NCBI GenBank assembly: GCA_030611015.1
Contig: JAUWQP010000005.1
Coordinates: 1 to 35,628, forward strand
Direction of reading: 5' to 3'
Length of the DNA stretch: 35,628 nucleotides
Origin: Chloroflexota bacterium
Lineage (GTDB): Bacteria; Chloroflexota; Dehalococcoidia; GIF9; AB-539-J10
The position numbers and the translations under genes were made by a program. Each line of letters begins with the position of its first letter. The first letter of the stretch is position 1. Below, piece after piece: positions 34,251 to 35,628 of the stretch. The notes below the pieces were generated by a model. It did no database searches. It had not been told where the DNA came from and saw nothing but the letters and a program-made list of their open reading frames with translations.

Positions 34251-34921
34251 AGAGAGAGAAGCTCAGAGTGAACAAAGGCTGAGGGGTCAGGGCTTTGCCC
34301 TATAATTATATTCCTGACAGGGGCAAAGTATAGACGGTGAATTGGCGAAGGTCCGAGTTTTCGCAGACAGGATATGTGCCTTCCTGTTCCATAGCCTTTA
34401 TGCTGAGCAAATCCATAGCCAGGATAAATTTGGTCAAATTCCTCCATCATACGGTCTCGGGTGACCTTGGCTATGATAGAAGCACAGGCAATGGAGAGAC
34501 ATGATTTATCACCTCTAGTTATCCCCCTTTGAGGGATAGGACATTGAGACAAGCTCAGCCTATCAATGAGGAGGAAGTTCGGTTGTTTGGACAGTTTTTC
34601 TACCGCCTGCATCATAGCCAGTTTGGTTGCCCTGAGGATATTGATGGAGTCAATCACTTGCGGGGGAACGATGCCAATGCCCACAGCCACAGCCTCTTTG
34701 TTAATCAAGTCAAAGAGGGATTCACGTTTTCTGGAGTTTAGTTCCTTGCTATCCCTGACTAACTCAAACCAGGGCAGGTTTGCCAGGTGGGGCAGGATAA
34801 CAGCACCGGCGACTACCGGGCCAGCGAGAGCTCCTCGCCCAGCTTCATCAATACCAGCGATTAGCACATAGCCCTGTGATTTAAGCTCATTTTCATGACC
34901 AAGGTTTGGTAGCTGTAACAT
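34241..34921 (-). CDS. rnhB: Ribonuclease HII
   Basis: Cleaves the RNA strand of RNA-DNA hybrids and single ribonucleotides in DNA. Signature G-I-D25-E26-A-G-R-G; D120 (L-L-I-D-R-L) and D156 (T-R-D-R-M) complete the acidic metal site. The C-terminal H-K-G-Y-G-T block is present. Length 226. The final tail (about 15-20 residues, ending in a run of Leu and Ser) is not conserved in the family and its end is written by the repeat 34223-34250. ATG with GGGAGA upstream, 13 bases after tmk, so co-transcribed. Confidence 0.95.
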   Translation of the reverse strand: MLQLPNLGHENELKSQGYVLIAGIDEAGRGALAGPVVAGAVILPHLANLPWFELVRDSKELNSRKRESLFDLINKEAVAVGIGIVPPQVIDSINILRATKLAMMQAVEKLSKQPNFLLIDRLSLSQCPIPQRGITRGDKSCLSIACASIIAKVTRDRMMEEFDQIYPGYGFAQHKGYGTGRHISCLRKLGPSPIHRLYFAPVRNIIIGQSPDPSAFVHSELLSLLL

Positions 34922-34934
34922 ATCTCTCCCAAAG

Positions 34935-35555
34935 TCACAAAGATGGAAGCAACAACGTGCTCACCCTATCCCAGATAATCTCAGCAATTTTCTCTTCAGG
35001 CAGCGAGGCATCTATCAGCAACCAGCAGTCGGGCTCGGCGGCCGCCATCTTGAGGTACCCCTCCCTGACTCGATGGTGGAACGATAAGTCCTCTAGCTCA
35101 AAGCGGTCTTTCAAGCTTTGCTTCCGCGCTAATCCTTGCTCAGGGGACATATCTAAAAGAATTGTGAGGTCCGGCTTGAGGTTCCCTGTTGCCATATTAT
35201 TGACTGTCTCCACAGTGGTCAAATCAAGTCCCCGCCCATAGCCCTGATAGACCAGGGTAGAGTCAGTGAAGCGGTCGCAGATGACTACCTTAGTTTCTTC
35301 TAAAGCAGGACGAATTAGCTCAGCTACCAATTGGACACGGGAGGCAGCAAAGAGGAACAGTTCAGCTTGGGGCGCAATGGAGGAGCCTCGTTTTCTCTTG
35401 AGCAATTTTCTTATCTCAGTGCCCAGAGATGTGCCTCCGGGCTCATGGGTTAATACCACAGGGATGTTTTGTTGCTCAAGCTTCTTCAGCAAGAGCCTGG
35501 ATTGGGTGCTTTTGCCGCAGCCTTCGCCACCTTCAAAGGTGATGAATGGTCCCAA
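34935..35555 (-). CDS. tmk: Thymidylate kinase
   Basis: Phosphorylates dTMP to dTDP. P-loop G-G-E-G-C-G-K-S-T at residues 9-17, the D-R-F motif after V-V-I-C, and the R-K-R-K-R-G region early. A TMP-binding R-V-Q-L and the lid with L-A-R-K-Q are recognisable. Length 206 is normal. TTG start with GAGG about 7 bases upstream. It starts 3 bases after the stop of the preceding gene. Confidence 0.95.
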   Translation of the reverse strand: MGPFITFEGGEGCGKSTQSRLLLKKLEQQNIPVVLTHEPGGTSLGTEIRKLLKRKRGSSIAPQAELFLFAASRVQLVAELIRPALEETKVVICDRFTDSTLVYQGYGRGLDLTTVETVNNMATGNLKPDLTILLDMSPEQGLARKQSLKDRFELEDLSFHHRVREGYLKMAAAEPDCWLLIDASLPEEKIAEIIWDRVSTLLLPSL

Positions 35556-35558
35556 GAA

Positions 35559-35627
35559 TTACCTCGATTTCCTTTTGCCGCTGGGTTCCAGGCTCCGGTT
35601 ACCAGAGTTGAAACCACTACGTCCAGC
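35559..35627 (-). CDS. C-terminal end of an upstream gene (partial)
   Basis: An open frame from the window edge to TAA at 35561-35559 encodes 22 residues with a basic tail (S-G-K-R-K-S-R). The ribosome site for tmk lies inside it. DNA topoisomerase I precedes tmk in some related genomes and ends in such basic tails, but the fragment is too short to identify. Confidence 0.4.
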   Translation of the reverse strand, partial: AGRSGFNSGNRSLEPSGKRKSR

Positions 35628-35628
35628 C

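Overview
The window looks like a chromosomal segment of an anaerobic bacterium, most likely a Chloroflexota/Dehalococcoidia-type genome (inference). It has moderate GC, a fused aroK-aroB, short overlapping housekeeping genes, and many small palindromic repeats that invade intergenic DNA and even coding regions. No rRNA, tRNA or CRISPR array was seen. A taxonomic call would need a phylogeny of AlaRS, Rho or PyrG.

Layout. 1-430: the tail of an insertion-sequence transposase running into a truncated C-terminal piece of an MgtE-type Mg2+ transporter. 486-2341: pepQ-like aminopeptidase and efp (+). 2529-5022: a three-gene + strand unit (PHP-domain phosphoesterase, PurN-like formyltransferase, EhaR-like HAD protein) of unknown pathway. 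5033-10744 (- strand): aroKB, aspS, tig, clpP and a small membrane protein, tightly packed. 10897-12434: an ABC-2 exporter pair (-). 12812-14789 (+): a metallo-beta-lactamase-fold hydrolase and a GC-rich serine hydrolase lipoprotein. 14918-25540 (-): transcribed as pyrG, fsa, a rho gene, a small Cys-rich protein, alaS, ruvX, aroE, sppA, aroC, headed by a near-consensus sigma-70 promoter.

25880-33592 is an accessory block around carbamoyl and guanidino chemistry. It holds a saccharopine-dehydrogenase-like protein (+), a ruined isochorismatase-family gene, a catabolic-type ornithine carbamoyltransferase, a NagD-like HAD phosphatase, a ruined carbamate kinase, a ruined glycine-amidinotransferase-like gene and an intact COG2403 P-loop GTPase. 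Three of these seven genes carry frameshifts, a stop or a deletion, while housekeeping genes on both sides are intact. The block therefore looks like a pathway being lost rather than a run of sequencing errors. 33593-34240 is repeat-rich spacer. 34241-35627 (-) holds rnhB, tmk and the last codons of an upstream gene.

The points most worth a second look are: the decaying amidinotransferase/carbamoyltransferase/carbamate-kinase/COG2403 cluster; an insertion of about 110 residues in alanyl-tRNA synthetase; a perfect hairpin covering the alaS ribosome-binding site; a 58-residue Cys-rich protein between rho and alaS; palindromic repeats translated as part of AroKB, RuvX and RNase HII; and the PHP/formyltransferase/EhaR-like operon.
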